Shown: positions 44,701 to 52,240 of the stretch, piece after piece
How the letters are laid out: each line of letters starts with the position of its first letter
Numbering within the stretch: position 1 is the stretch's first letter
From: JAUIIK01 sp041390865
GTDB taxonomy: Bacteria > Chloroflexota > Chloroflexia > Thermomicrobiales > CFX8
Length of the DNA stretch: 64,000 bases
Direction: 5' to 3'
Assembly: GCA_041390865.1 (NCBI GenBank)
Contig: JAWKPC010000002.1
Coordinates: forward strand, 372,001-436,000
Notes under the pieces: generated by a model
What the model was told of the DNA's origin: nothing
The model's database searches: none
Seen by the model: the letters and a program-made list of their open reading frames with translations, nothing else
Made by a program: the position numbers and the translations under genes

Positions 44701-44722
44701 TGGCACCGAGAGAATTGCTCAT
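41708..44722 (-). CDS. large acidic TPR protein with repeated P-F-x-L-D/E motifs
   Basis: The 1004-residue protein has an N-terminal TPR block (residues 1-240, e.g. YRSVVESCTNIIDQYPHYSAAHRLLGLAYLEQGDSAEAETWFARLLSHDP), a highly acidic, probably disordered middle (about 245-890) and a short C-terminal TPR block (about 895-1000). In the acidic part a ten-residue motif recurs: DLQPIRLEEF (293-302), GIEPMSLDDF (416-425), GLEPFALDDE (623-632) and GLEPFALEDF (682-691), with a partial GLAPFDPTRT at 560. These look like short binding motifs on a scaffold. No signal peptide or membrane helix. The divergent neighbour is an HD-GYP phosphodiesterase and the downstream neighbour a Roadblock protein. Function is unknown. 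Confidence 0.8.
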   Translation of the reverse strand: MSNSLGATIEQAQTAFDNGDYRSVVESCTNIIDQYPHYSAAHRLLGLAYLEQGDSAEAETWFARLLSHDPRDASAYLGLGLIAEDRGVLEHALAYCQVAWELAPYDAQYREPINRVAEKRYGSDGRLRLTHAALAQIHANGARLRRAIKEYQSALIALPDRIDLWMGLAETLWILGENPDAAEIAREFLKDHSELVPALVILADLEHRTGDTDLALEYRERLRRLDPDSMIAAAMLARQPDADADFLLVDPEHQPVLEERADAVVSERPQFVPAPDFTFQPDQESDEITDIDDLQPIRLEEFSDEMPEIPVEPTTSSFVPETIEAEEEPDTVEVEPVSPAAAEETMDDIAEHFADESMSEEPIDEEPFSFDDGDEEVSVPSLNLLDMELGDDPTPPFSDEPVDDAELGDLLGDFEGIEPMSLDDFGASDGEPVQKSSGFFEDSDIDFDIKIEDPDAVQIGGGPPKVAPGFFSGGGSLGNASGDDDDFPELPDVEEPDAEMDVDEVDRGTMILGESEEQEPTAAKSEPADSSIEPEPAAAPPAVQSGTGFTRLLGELGNEGLAPFDPTRTATGAGQPSSEESSDESPAFPSLAEGWDEIDAQLASATPGGDSGNDQLLDIDDFGLEPFALDDEDMDFVTSVEPAAPARPTAQPETPAGEAPQPEPQPTENVSDTLGGLEDVPGLEPFALEDFEDVEGSDSFEFGVLPWEQQDESAGLNVQELLNEVSEAAPDEEPLLDPELPDGVDHHLDITQELTSGSLDPQFEQRMAEVEQAARENLDRLNRDQGRAPVEMVQASDVGATIEETVEPHANVVTPTADQLVVDGDLFERTRQAKAALVDQGTIKGDRMLPALEADEPAGIEDLPVEMSEPEAPLTETESEAVEEFDQVDLEERAADSGELDALQARVEADPRDDEARWEYAEALLDQGEIHAAFTEYRWLIRHAPGRHNAIITSLEQCAYNDLEADLAHRLLADIYRRRGDGAQARNHASMAMATRRLMREIKM

Positions 44723-45093
44723 TGTTTACCTGTACCCTTGAACGTTCGACGTGTCGCAATTGCTGTGCGCGGCCCGTTTCGGGAAAATCCGATATGCCCG
44801 ACGCACAGTAGGCAAGAACCGCGGCACCTGCATTATATGGAGCTAAGCCGTATTGCCATAGCCTAACTGGTAGCCGATTACTCCCAAAATGGCGATTCGT
44901 CTCCCGTTAGCGAGGGGATGCACCGCCGGACCGATGTGCGGCACTTGCTGTCTCGACGCGACTATTGTGCCAATCCGGCAAGACTCCAACCCCCGTACGG
45001 GCCCATCAGGACTTTCTGCTCTCAACATCCATTTCACAAGCTCCGAAAATGTAGAATAGGAGTCAGATCTCCCGGGGGACTGACTCGAAGGTA
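44723..45093. promoter_or_regulatory. divergent promoter region between acidic TPR and HD-GYP genes
   Basis: 371 bases with no gene. On the minus strand a perfect TATAAT (44837-44832) lies about 110 bases before the TPR start and could be its -10 box; no good -35 is seen. I looked for cyclic-di-GMP riboswitch features (the GGCCTAA-type core) and did not find them. Confidence 0.4.
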
Positions 45094-46518
45094 TTGGGAG
45101 GCAGCAGCTCACGATGGGCGAATTGCCTGTTCCTCGATGAAAAGCAATCGCCGGGAAGCGGTCGTACCAACTTGAGTCAGGATCGACTTCATACTTACAA
45201 GTGTAATGCGTATGTCGCTATGGTGGCTGCATTAGCAGTCGCCTTTCTTGCGACATCGTTTTCACTTGTTCCGGTGGAAGTCAGTGCCGGACTGCTCCTG
45301 ACCGCGGCGCTGCTCGGCATCCTCAGTCTCATCTTCGAAGTCGGCATCGCATTCCCGCTACTCATCCATGGTGCGACGAGTTTCTCGACCGTCACCTTTA
45401 TGGCGATGGTCTTCCTCCTGCCGTTCCCGACACCGGCGATCATTGGCGCGGTCGTCGTGGTGATCAACGATCTCTGGGAACGCAAGCCGCTCCGTAGTCT
45501 GATCTTCAACTTTTCCAACTACGCGCTGACGTTCGGGCTCGCATCCTGGGCCTGGTACAGCTACAGCAATGGCCGGCTGATCCACGAACTGCCACTGACG
45601 ATTGAATCGCTGGTTGTGATTCTGTCGATTCTCGCGATCTTCTATCTGGTCAATGTCTTTACCCTCAATGGTTACCTTGCAGTCGCGAACCGCCGTCCTT
45701 TCAGCTACATCTGGCTGACCCAGGACGCCGAGTTCCTGCTGCCCTATGTCAGCCTGCAGGTCGTCGGGATGCTCTTCGCCGCGCTATGGGGAACCGCGCC
45801 AGCGGCGATTCCCTTCCTGGTCGTACCTGCCGTGACGACCTATCTGGCCTTCGAGACGATCAAACGGCTCCAGAGCCAGACCCAGGATGCGATGATCGCC
45901 ATGGCCGACGCGATCGATGCCAGAGATCCCTACACCGCCGAGCATTCGCAACGGGTGACGGACCTCGCGGTACGCATCGCCGAGGTCTACGGGCTGCGCG
46001 CGCAGGAGATCGACCGGGTTGAGCTGGCGGCCCGGGTGCATGACCTCGGGAAAATCGGGATCAGCGACGCGATCCTTAACAAGCCCGGCCGGCTGGAGGA
46101 TCACGAATGGGATCTGATGAAGGCGCACCCTGTCATCGGCGAGCAGCTTCTCGGTCCATACCGGCAGTTCCGACACGAATCGACGATTGTGCGCTATCAC
46201 CACGAACGGTGGGATGGCCGGGGATATCCGGACGGGATCAAGGGCAACGACATCCCGATCGGATCGAGAATCATCGCTGTTGCCGACTCTTTCGACGCCA
46301 TGACCTCCGACCGTCCCTATCGGAAGGCCCTTCCGGACGAGGTCGCTCTGGATGAGATCCGCAAGGGCGCCTTGAGCCAGTTCGACCCGCAGGTGGTCGC
46401 GAGTTTCCTGCATGTGATGGACGACATGTCGAAGGTTACGCCGATCAAGCGCGCCTCGGAGCACTCGGCAACGGCTAGCCCGGTCGAAGAGATCCGACAG
46501 GTGTCCGGCGCGAACTAG
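45094..46518 (+). CDS. membrane-bound HD-GYP cyclic-di-GMP phosphodiesterase
   Basis: The protein of up to 474 residues has an N-terminal sensor of about seven to eight membrane helices (residues 40-270) and a C-terminal HD-GYP domain. The domain contains ARDPYTAEHSQRVTDLAVRIAE, RVHDLGKIGISDAILNKPGRL, MKAHPVIGEQLL, IVRYHHERWDGRGYPDGIKGNDIPIGSRIIAVADSFDAMTSDRPYRKAL. The HD pair, the second His residues and the G-x-G-Y-P motif are all present, so it should hydrolyse cyclic di-GMP. The start is uncertain: TTG 45094 has GAAGG just upstream, and TTG 45172 is an alternative. With the EAL enzyme at 17 kb it gives two phosphodiesterases and no cyclase in this window. Confidence 0.9.
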   Translation: MGGSSSRWANCLFLDEKQSPGSGRTNLSQDRLHTYKCNAYVAMVAALAVAFLATSFSLVPVEVSAGLLLTAALLGILSLIFEVGIAFPLLIHGATSFSTVTFMAMVFLLPFPTPAIIGAVVVVINDLWERKPLRSLIFNFSNYALTFGLASWAWYSYSNGRLIHELPLTIESLVVILSILAIFYLVNVFTLNGYLAVANRRPFSYIWLTQDAEFLLPYVSLQVVGMLFAALWGTAPAAIPFLVVPAVTTYLAFETIKRLQSQTQDAMIAMADAIDARDPYTAEHSQRVTDLAVRIAEVYGLRAQEIDRVELAARVHDLGKIGISDAILNKPGRLEDHEWDLMKAHPVIGEQLLGPYRQFRHESTIVRYHHERWDGRGYPDGIKGNDIPIGSRIIAVADSFDAMTSDRPYRKALPDEVALDEIRKGALSQFDPQVVASFLHVMDDMSKVTPIKRASEHSATASPVEEIRQVSGAN

Positions 46519-47146
46519 CCCGAATCAACGACAGTACCGGTCCTCGCCTGGAGACGGACGCCGGTGGTGGAGAAGGCTAGGTTAGCCACCGCGTCATTCT
46601 GGCCAGGGCAACAAGACTCGCGGTACCGGTTGTTCCGCCTCGCGAGGCTCCAATCTCCAATGTAGACCCTTCATCCCCACTCCGTGGGTGCCCAGCTGCC
46701 GCTCCGGTCAGAATGCTTGGCGCGCTGCTGGAGAATCCGGGGAGTCATACGAAGTCCGGATAAATGTTTCCCGTACCCTGTACCTGCAATGCGATGCATT
46801 GCCACGGTCGCAGGCTCCTTTGATAGGAAATTCAGGAAGTCTCCGACAAGATTCCATATCAGGTAACTCGGCCAACACAATCCGCCGAAGCGTCTATGAC
46901 TGCGTATTTATGGTAGCTGGCACGTCTACACGAATCGTTGCGTCGTCCGAGAACGATCTGGGCTTGGTTGCCTCGTTTCCCTACCGTCGCTTCGATTCAA
47001 CGAGATCCCTCAATCGTGCAGCCCGATCCTCTGCGCCGTGATCTTCACCAGTTGGCTATGGAGTCGGCTGGAGATGTCGAGCGATAGATCGGGCCAGTTC
47101 GGGGCAACCCGAAACAACCGTTGAAGCCGGTCGTTTCAGGCAATCC
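46519..47146. other. 628-base convergent gap, nothing recognised
   Basis: Lies between the HD-GYP gene and the end of the ABC-2 permease gene. Short open frames only; no tRNA, long hairpin or repeat that I can defend. A weak type A-like string (CCGCTCCGGTCAGAATG) occurs near 46700. Confidence 0.4.
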
Positions 47147-48721
47147 CTAGCGCTGGCGGAACTGGAAGTGGAGGAACAGGCTGGCGACGGTCGTCGTTCC
47201 GATCGCGATGGCAGCCGGGCCGACGATGGTCCAGGTCGGGGCGTCAACGCCGCGGAGCATGACTTCCTGGAGGCCGCTGATCCCGTACGTCACCGGCAGG
47301 ATATAGGCGACGACCTGTACTGGCGAGAGCAGATTGTCGAGCGGCAGGAAGAACCCGCTGAAGAACACCGCAGCGAGCAGCAGGATCATCGCCGCCTGAA
47401 CCGCCTGCGTTTCGGTGCTGACGATGGCGGAAATCAGGAAACCCATCCCCAGCGACGCTGCCAGAACCAGGCCGATGACAAGACAGAACTGTAGCCAGTC
47501 TCCAAGCAACGGCACGCTGAGCCCATAGATGATCACGAGTGCGAGGATGGCGCTCAGGATGGCCCCGATGATGAAGTAGGAGAGGTATTTGCCGGTCAGC
47601 ACTTCGCGGGGGCTGATCGGCGCGACGCGGAACATCTCGATCGTGCCGCGTGCCCGCTCGCGAACGAGAGCCAGCGCCGTCAGGGTGATAGCGATGTGCT
47701 GGATGAGCAGCGCCAGGACGCCCGGCGCGTAGAACTCGACGAAATCGGGTGATGTCGGTGCAAGGTTGTCTTCATCCGCCACGAACGGAGCGACCAGCAC
47801 GTCGGCGGGAATGGCCGGCAGTGCACGGGCGGTCTCGGCGAAATCGTCGCGCCGTTCGGCGATGAACTCAAGGTCGGGCGCGATTGTTTCCGGCCCGGCA
47901 TCCGGGTTATCCAGCTTCGTCGAGCTGTTCGTGAGGCCGGTCTGGATCTCGCTCAGATCGCGGTCGATCGATTCCAGGTTCTGAACCGGCGGGCTCTGTG
48001 GCGCGCCGGTTGCCCCGACGGAGAGAGCGGTCGCCAACAGGATCCGGCGGAACTGGGTGGCCGAATCGCGAGTTTCCCGGGTGAGTTCCCGCAGGTCCTG
48101 GAGTTCCTGCTGGGCTTGTTCCTGGTTGCCAGCTTCCAGTGCCGAATTGAGCCGGTCGATGCCGTTATTCAGCCGCGCCGGGTACTCGGTCAATTCACTA
48201 AGTCCGGTGCGCGACTGGGTAAATCCCTGTTCCAGGACTTCCCGGAGGACGAGCTGGTTGATCTCGGAGGTCTGGACGCTCGAGTAGAACTCGAGCCAGT
48301 TGCGCTGGAACGGGACGAGCTCGTTGTAGAAGACGGTAATCTCCGCCGTTTGCCCGGAGGAGATCGTCTCGAACGCGTTTTCCGGGAAGGCGACGACCAG
48401 ATCGATGTCTCGATCTCGAAGCTCGCGCAACGCCGCTCCGCGGTCGCTTGTCACGTCCTTCAGGACGAGCGGGGAGACGAAACTATCTTCGTACGCCTGG
48501 CGGTTCGTGCTCAGGTCGCTGTCGGGAGGGATGACGAGTACTGTCTCGACCGGCGGGGTCCGGCCCTCATAGCCGACTCCGAAGAGCAGCAGCACCAGGA
48601 ACGGGGCGATGATCAGGGCGACGATCAGCTGTGGCTGACGGCGTATCTGAACGATGTCCTTGCCGATGAACGCCGCCGGTCTGAGGATCATCCGCCAGAG
48701 GCGGTTAAGTAGATGTCTCAT
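47147..48721 (-). CDS. ABC-2 type transporter permease
   Basis: The 524-residue protein has one N-terminal helix (LIVALIIAPFLVLLLFGVGY), a large extracytoplasmic region (about residues 55-325) with a coiled-coil-like stretch (ALEAGNQEQAQQELQDLRELTRETRD), and five C-terminal helices with the ABC-2 pattern ALALVRERARGTIEMFRVAPISPREVLTGKYLSY and SGFFLPLDNLLSPVQVVAYILPVTYGISGLQEV. This YhhJ/YbhR-like plan is used by exporters of drugs or other compounds. The start overlaps the stop of the ATPase gene by four bases (ATGA), so they are coupled. Confidence 0.9.
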   Translation of the reverse strand: MRHLLNRLWRMILRPAAFIGKDIVQIRRQPQLIVALIIAPFLVLLLFGVGYEGRTPPVETVLVIPPDSDLSTNRQAYEDSFVSPLVLKDVTSDRGAALRELRDRDIDLVVAFPENAFETISSGQTAEITVFYNELVPFQRNWLEFYSSVQTSEINQLVLREVLEQGFTQSRTGLSELTEYPARLNNGIDRLNSALEAGNQEQAQQELQDLRELTRETRDSATQFRRILLATALSVGATGAPQSPPVQNLESIDRDLSEIQTGLTNSSTKLDNPDAGPETIAPDLEFIAERRDDFAETARALPAIPADVLVAPFVADEDNLAPTSPDFVEFYAPGVLALLIQHIAITLTALALVRERARGTIEMFRVAPISPREVLTGKYLSYFIIGAILSAILALVIIYGLSVPLLGDWLQFCLVIGLVLAASLGMGFLISAIVSTETQAVQAAMILLLAAVFFSGFFLPLDNLLSPVQVVAYILPVTYGISGLQEVMLRGVDAPTWTIVGPAAIAIGTTTVASLFLHFQFRQR

Positions 48722-49590
48722 TCTTGGACGTCAGACGATCGCCGGACGAGCTCGACGAATACCGTATCCAGGGAAATCTGAACCTCCTCGATCTCTTCAA
48801 TCTCATGGCCCTCAGCGTTCATCGCGCCGATCAGGCGGGGAATCGCGGCGTGGGCCGACTCGACGACGATCTCCATCTCCTTCGGGGAGGTCCGCCGCCC
48901 ATCTCGTACGAAATCAAGCGCTAGAAGCTTCGCTGCGAGGTCGTCGGACAGAGCCTCCGACTTGAGCCGCACGAGCTCGCCGCCGAAGACCTGATCGCGG
49001 AGGCCGTCCGGGCTGTCACTTGCGACGACCTGGCCGTTGTTGATCAGCAGAATCCTGTCGCACCGCTCGGTTTCGGTGATGTACTGGGTCGTAACGACCA
49101 GGGTTGCGCCGTTTTCCCGGAGATGTCCGAACATCTCCCAGATCGATTCGCGCAGCACGGGGTCGAGGCCTGCGGTGGGCTCATCAAGAACGATCAAGTC
49201 GGGCTGGTGCACGAGGGTGGCGGCGAGGGCCACGCGGCGCTGCATGCCGCCCGAGATGTCCCGGGCCAGCCGGTCGCTGGCATCCGCGAGGTCGAGCCGC
49301 TCGAGGAGCGCATCGATGCGATGGCGCCGTTCGCGGGGACCGAGTCCGTAGGTGCCTGCGGCAAAGAGCAGATTCTCCCGAACGGTCAGATCTTCATAGA
49401 GCAGGAACTGCTGCGGCAGGTAGCCGATCCGTTCCCGGTCCATACGATCGAACTTCCCGGGGGCTTTGTCGAATACCGTCACTTCTCCATGGCTTGGTTT
49501 GTACAACCCCAGAAGAAGGCGGATCATCGTGGTCTTGCCGGCGCCGCTCGGCCCGACAATGCCGATGATCTCACCTCGTGAGATATCCAC
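48718..49590 (-). CDS. ABC transporter ATP-binding protein
   Basis: The 290-residue ATPase of the exporter has Walker A IVGPSGAGKTTMIRL, Q-loop YLPQQFLLYEDLTVREN, signature ISGGMQRRVALAATLVHQP, Walker B LIVLDEPTAGLDPV, and the switch His position taken by Gln in VVTTQYITE. The C-terminal EIEEVQISLDTVFVELV matches DrrA/CcmA-type proteins. GTG 49590 is the first usual start, but the in-frame sequence just upstream (IKADDVGKTFGSVNALNTVTV) is clearly the missing first strand of the domain. That part lies after an in-frame stop and has no ATG, GTG or TTG, only CTG near 49653. Either translation starts at an unusual codon or a base is wrong there. Confidence 0.88.
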   Translation of the reverse strand: MDISRGEIIGIVGPSGAGKTTMIRLLLGLYKPSHGEVTVFDKAPGKFDRMDRERIGYLPQQFLLYEDLTVRENLLFAAGTYGLGPRERRHRIDALLERLDLADASDRLARDISGGMQRRVALAATLVHQPDLIVLDEPTAGLDPVLRESIWEMFGHLRENGATLVVTTQYITETERCDRILLINNGQVVASDSPDGLRDQVFGGELVRLKSEALSDDLAAKLLALDFVRDGRRTSPKEMEIVVESAHAAIPRLIGAMNAEGHEIEEIEEVQISLDTVFVELVRRSSDVQE

Positions 49591-49839
49591 CGTAACAGTG
49601 TTGAGGGCGTTGACGGAACCAAATGTCTTTCCGACATCATCGGCTTTGATCAGGGTATCTATCGAACTCTCACTTCACGAGACGCGAATGCATTCCGCGT
49701 TGGGAGTCTAGCCGGACGGTATTCGCGTCGGTAGCGGTCACGATCTGGAAAGAGGATAGATTGTAATGCACAAATGCCCACAGTTCAGGGCAAATGAGGC
49801 ATTCAAGAGGTTTCGGCTGCCTATGCGGGGTACAGGAGC

Positions 49840-50196
49840 TTAGAACTCGAGATCGTCATCGAGTTCGTCATGATCGAGAATCTCCAGGTCCTCATCGAGT
49901 TCCGGATCACCAAAGAGGGAAGTCCCGAAGAGTTCGAACGGCATGCCGCCGTCGATGTCGAGGTCCGGGGAGGTCGCTGAATCATCGATGTCGAACCCGG
50001 CCGGGGAGCCGGCGTCATCTCCGAGATCGAAGGATACCGGCGGCTCCGGCGTCGGTTCATGTTCAGGGGTGAAGATGATTTCGGAGGTGTCGTCGAAGCC
50101 GGGGCTGCTCTCGACCGGTTCTTCCGGCAGAAATTCGAGCTTCTCGAACTCGTCGGTATCTGGTTCATTTGGCCGGTCGATCGATCCGAATTCCAT
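49840..50196 (-). CDS. small acidic protein, unknown
   Basis: The 118-residue protein is extremely rich in Asp and Glu and ends DELDDDLEF. ATG 50196 has CAGGAG eight bases upstream, which supports it as a real gene. Composition and phrases such as PVSFDLGDD, GFDIDD and GMPFELFGTSLFGD recall the disordered middle of the 1004-residue acidic TPR protein. No domain recognised. It stands alone between the ABC exporter (250-base gap) and the TPP riboswitch. Confidence 0.6.
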   Translation of the reverse strand: MEFGSIDRPNEPDTDEFEKLEFLPEEPVESSPGFDDTSEIIFTPEHEPTPEPPVSFDLGDDAGSPAGFDIDDSATSPDLDIDGGMPFELFGTSLFGDPELDEDLEILDHDELDDDLEF

Positions 50197-50361
50197 ACCC
50201 TGGCTCCTGCGATATGCTCATTCACCCGACAATCTTACGGGGTTGCGGGGCGGATGGATTGTTAACTGGTTTACAGCCAGGGCGTTGCGCGAAAGCTATT
50301 CCGTGACTTGACGGGGGACGTGCCGGCTGTTTGAATCAACGAAGAAGTGAATATTCCGAGG

Positions 50362-50456
50362 GAGCAACGGGGGCTCGGGGATGCCGGGCTGAGAGGGTAG
50401 TCGATTCACTACCGACCGTTTGGGACCTGACCTGGGTAATGCCAGCGTAGGGATGT
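50362..50456 (+). promoter_or_regulatory. TPP (THI-box) riboswitch
   Basis: The segment carries both conserved halves of the thiamin pyrophosphate aptamer: GGGCTGAGAGGG (pyrimidine-sensing helix) and, after a variable P3 stem, GACCTGACCTGGGTAATGCC followed by AGCGTAGGGA. It lies about 90 bases before the first gene of the importer operon. Binding of TPP would switch off expression, most likely at the level of transcription or ribosome access; which one I cannot tell. The remaining bases of 50197-50545 hold no other gene. Confidence 0.95.
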
Positions 50457-50545
50457 GACGACGGACTCGGCGGGGAAACTGCCGGGTTGTCTCGGAAGGA
50501 TGTGCATCGCAACGCTGGTCAGCAGACCGGCGTTTTTGCATTGCC

Positions 50546-51364
50546 ATGATCATTGTTAACCAACCGACAACGCGACGATCGCCTACCGGCGGTGAGATGG
50601 AGCTGCTCTCTGTCTCCCACCTGTCGGTCAGCTTTGACGAGATCGCGGCGATCCGGAATGTCAGCTTGAGCGTTCGGCAGGGCGAGTTCGTCGCCCTGCT
50701 CGGCCCGTCGGGCTGCGGTAAGAGCACGCTGCTCAACGCGGTCGCCGGTCTTGTCGAGCCGGATTCCGGAGAGATTCGGCTGCAAGGCGAAGTCGTGCGG
50801 GAACTGCGCGGCAGGGTTGCCTACATGCCGCAGCGGGACGCGTTGCTGCCGTGGCGTACCGTCCTGGAAAACGCGACGCTGAGCGCCGAGGTAAGCGGCA
50901 GAGACAAGACAGAAGCGCGCGAGCGCGCCCGGGAGTTGCTGCCGCGTTTCGGTCTCGAAGGCTTCGGCGACAGCTATCCGGGAGCTCTCTCGGGAGGTAT
51001 GCGGCAGCGCGCCGCGTTTCTCCGGACGGTGTTGAGCGACCGGGAAGTGATGCTCCTCGATGAGCCGTTCGGCGCGCTTGATGCGCTGACCCGCCGCTCG
51101 ATGCAGGAGTGGCTGCTGGATCTCTGGAACGATCTCGGCCGAACCATCCTGATGGTCACCCATGATGTCGAGGAAGCGCTGCTTCTGGCGGATGCCGTTG
51201 CCGTGATGACCGCGAGGCCAGGAACGATCAAGCATCGGGAGGCAGTCGACCTGCCCCGCCCGCGCTCGGCGGACATGATCGCGGCGCCGGCATTCATCGA
51301 GCAGAAGACGAATCTGCTGACCGTGCTGCGCGAGGAGCTGGGCGAGATGGGCGGCAGGCTGTGA
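50546..51364 (+). CDS. thiZ: thiamin-precursor ABC transporter, ATP-binding subunit
   Basis: The 272-residue ATPase belongs to the nitrate/taurine/pyrimidine-type ABC family. Walker A is LLGPSGCGKSTLLNAVAG, Q-loop YMPQRDALLPWRTVLEN, signature LSGGMRQRAAFLRTVL, Walker B VMLLDEPFGALDALTR, H-loop MVTHDVEEAL. ATG 50546 begins the frame, but MELLSVSHLSVSF at 50597 fits the family N-terminus better. It is the first gene after a TPP riboswitch and overlaps the permease gene by four bases, so import of a thiamin pyrimidine (HMP or formylaminopyrimidine) is likely. The gene symbol follows the ThiXYZ naming and rests on context. Confidence 0.88.
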   Translation: MIIVNQPTTRRSPTGGEMELLSVSHLSVSFDEIAAIRNVSLSVRQGEFVALLGPSGCGKSTLLNAVAGLVEPDSGEIRLQGEVVRELRGRVAYMPQRDALLPWRTVLENATLSAEVSGRDKTEARERARELLPRFGLEGFGDSYPGALSGGMRQRAAFLRTVLSDREVMLLDEPFGALDALTRRSMQEWLLDLWNDLGRTILMVTHDVEEALLLADAVAVMTARPGTIKHREAVDLPRPRSADMIAAPAFIEQKTNLLTVLREELGEMGGRL

Positions 51365-52188
51365 TCGATCTGGCCCGCCGCGACGCCGTCGCCGAGCGCC
51401 CGTCTTCCAGAGCATTCGACATACGGTCGCTGACCGGATGGCTGATTCCGGCGTTCCTGCTGGCGCTGGTGATTGCCGGTTGGGAGCTCTGGGTCTGGAT
51501 CGACGATACCCCGGCCTGGTTCCTGCCCGCCCCGAGCGCGGTGGCGGAGGAGGCGGTTTCGAGCCGGGCCCTGCTCTGGGAACATACCTGGACGACGCTT
51601 CAGGAGGTGTTGCTCGGCTACGCCATTGCATTAGTTGTCGGGATCGGGACGGCCCTGTTGATCGCGTTTTCTCGCATCGCCGAGCGGACGGTCTATCCGA
51701 TCATCGTCGCCAGCCAGGCGATACCGATCATCGCGCTGGCGCCGATTCTGCTGATCTGGTTCGGCTTCGGAATGACGCCGAAAATAATCGTCGTCGTCCT
51801 GCTCTGCTACTTCCCGATTGCGGTCAACATGGCCGACGGTTTGCGGGCGGCGGACAGCGATGCCCTCAACCTGCTGCGAAGCATGGGCGCCAGCCGCTGG
51901 CAGATCATGCGGATCGTCCGGATACCGTCGTCGTTGCCCTACCTCGTGTCGGGCGCCCGGATCGCCGCCGCTGTCTCGGTCATCGGGGCGATCGTCGGGG
52001 AGTGGGTCGGAGCGTCATCCGGGCTTGGCTATCTCATGACCCGGGCGGCGTCCCAGTTTCTGACGGCCCGGCTCTTCGCCGCCGTCGCGATCTCGGCAGT
52101 GATCGGCATCGCGCTGTTCGCGATTGTCGCGCTGATTGGCCGGGCGCTTGTGCCCTGGGCGAAAGAGGGGCCGGGGAAGAGGGATTAG
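51361..52188 (+). CDS. thiX: thiamin-precursor ABC transporter, permease
   Basis: The 275-residue inner membrane permease has six helices and the binding-protein-dependent transport motif near the end of the core, AADSDALNLLRSMGASRWQIMRIVRIPSSLPYLVSGARIAAAVSVIGAIVGEW (E-A-A-x3-G-x9-I-x-L-P form: M-G-A-S...I-P-S-S-L-P). It starts at GTG 51361, overlapping the ATPase stop (GTGA). Homologues in this ThiX/SsuC-like branch pass HMP-type pyrimidines or sulfonates; the riboswitch favours the former. Confidence 0.9.
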   Translation: MIDLARRDAVAERPSSRAFDIRSLTGWLIPAFLLALVIAGWELWVWIDDTPAWFLPAPSAVAEEAVSSRALLWEHTWTTLQEVLLGYAIALVVGIGTALLIAFSRIAERTVYPIIVASQAIPIIALAPILLIWFGFGMTPKIIVVVLLCYFPIAVNMADGLRAADSDALNLLRSMGASRWQIMRIVRIPSSLPYLVSGARIAAAVSVIGAIVGEWVGASSGLGYLMTRAASQFLTARLFAAVAISAVIGIALFAIVALIGRALVPWAKEGPGKRD

Positions 52189-52240
52189 GGATTTGAAGCG
52201 AAATTGTGGACCGGGACGATTGAGAAAGGGAACCGGGAAC

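Noticed and set aside
44723..45093. Possible cyclic-di-GMP riboswitch before the HD-GYP gene
   Set aside because: The conserved core of neither class could be found; only short unrelated hairpins.
46519..47146. Weak repeat-like strings in the gap after the HD-GYP gene
   Set aside because: Similarity to type A repeats is limited to under 15 bases and may be chance.
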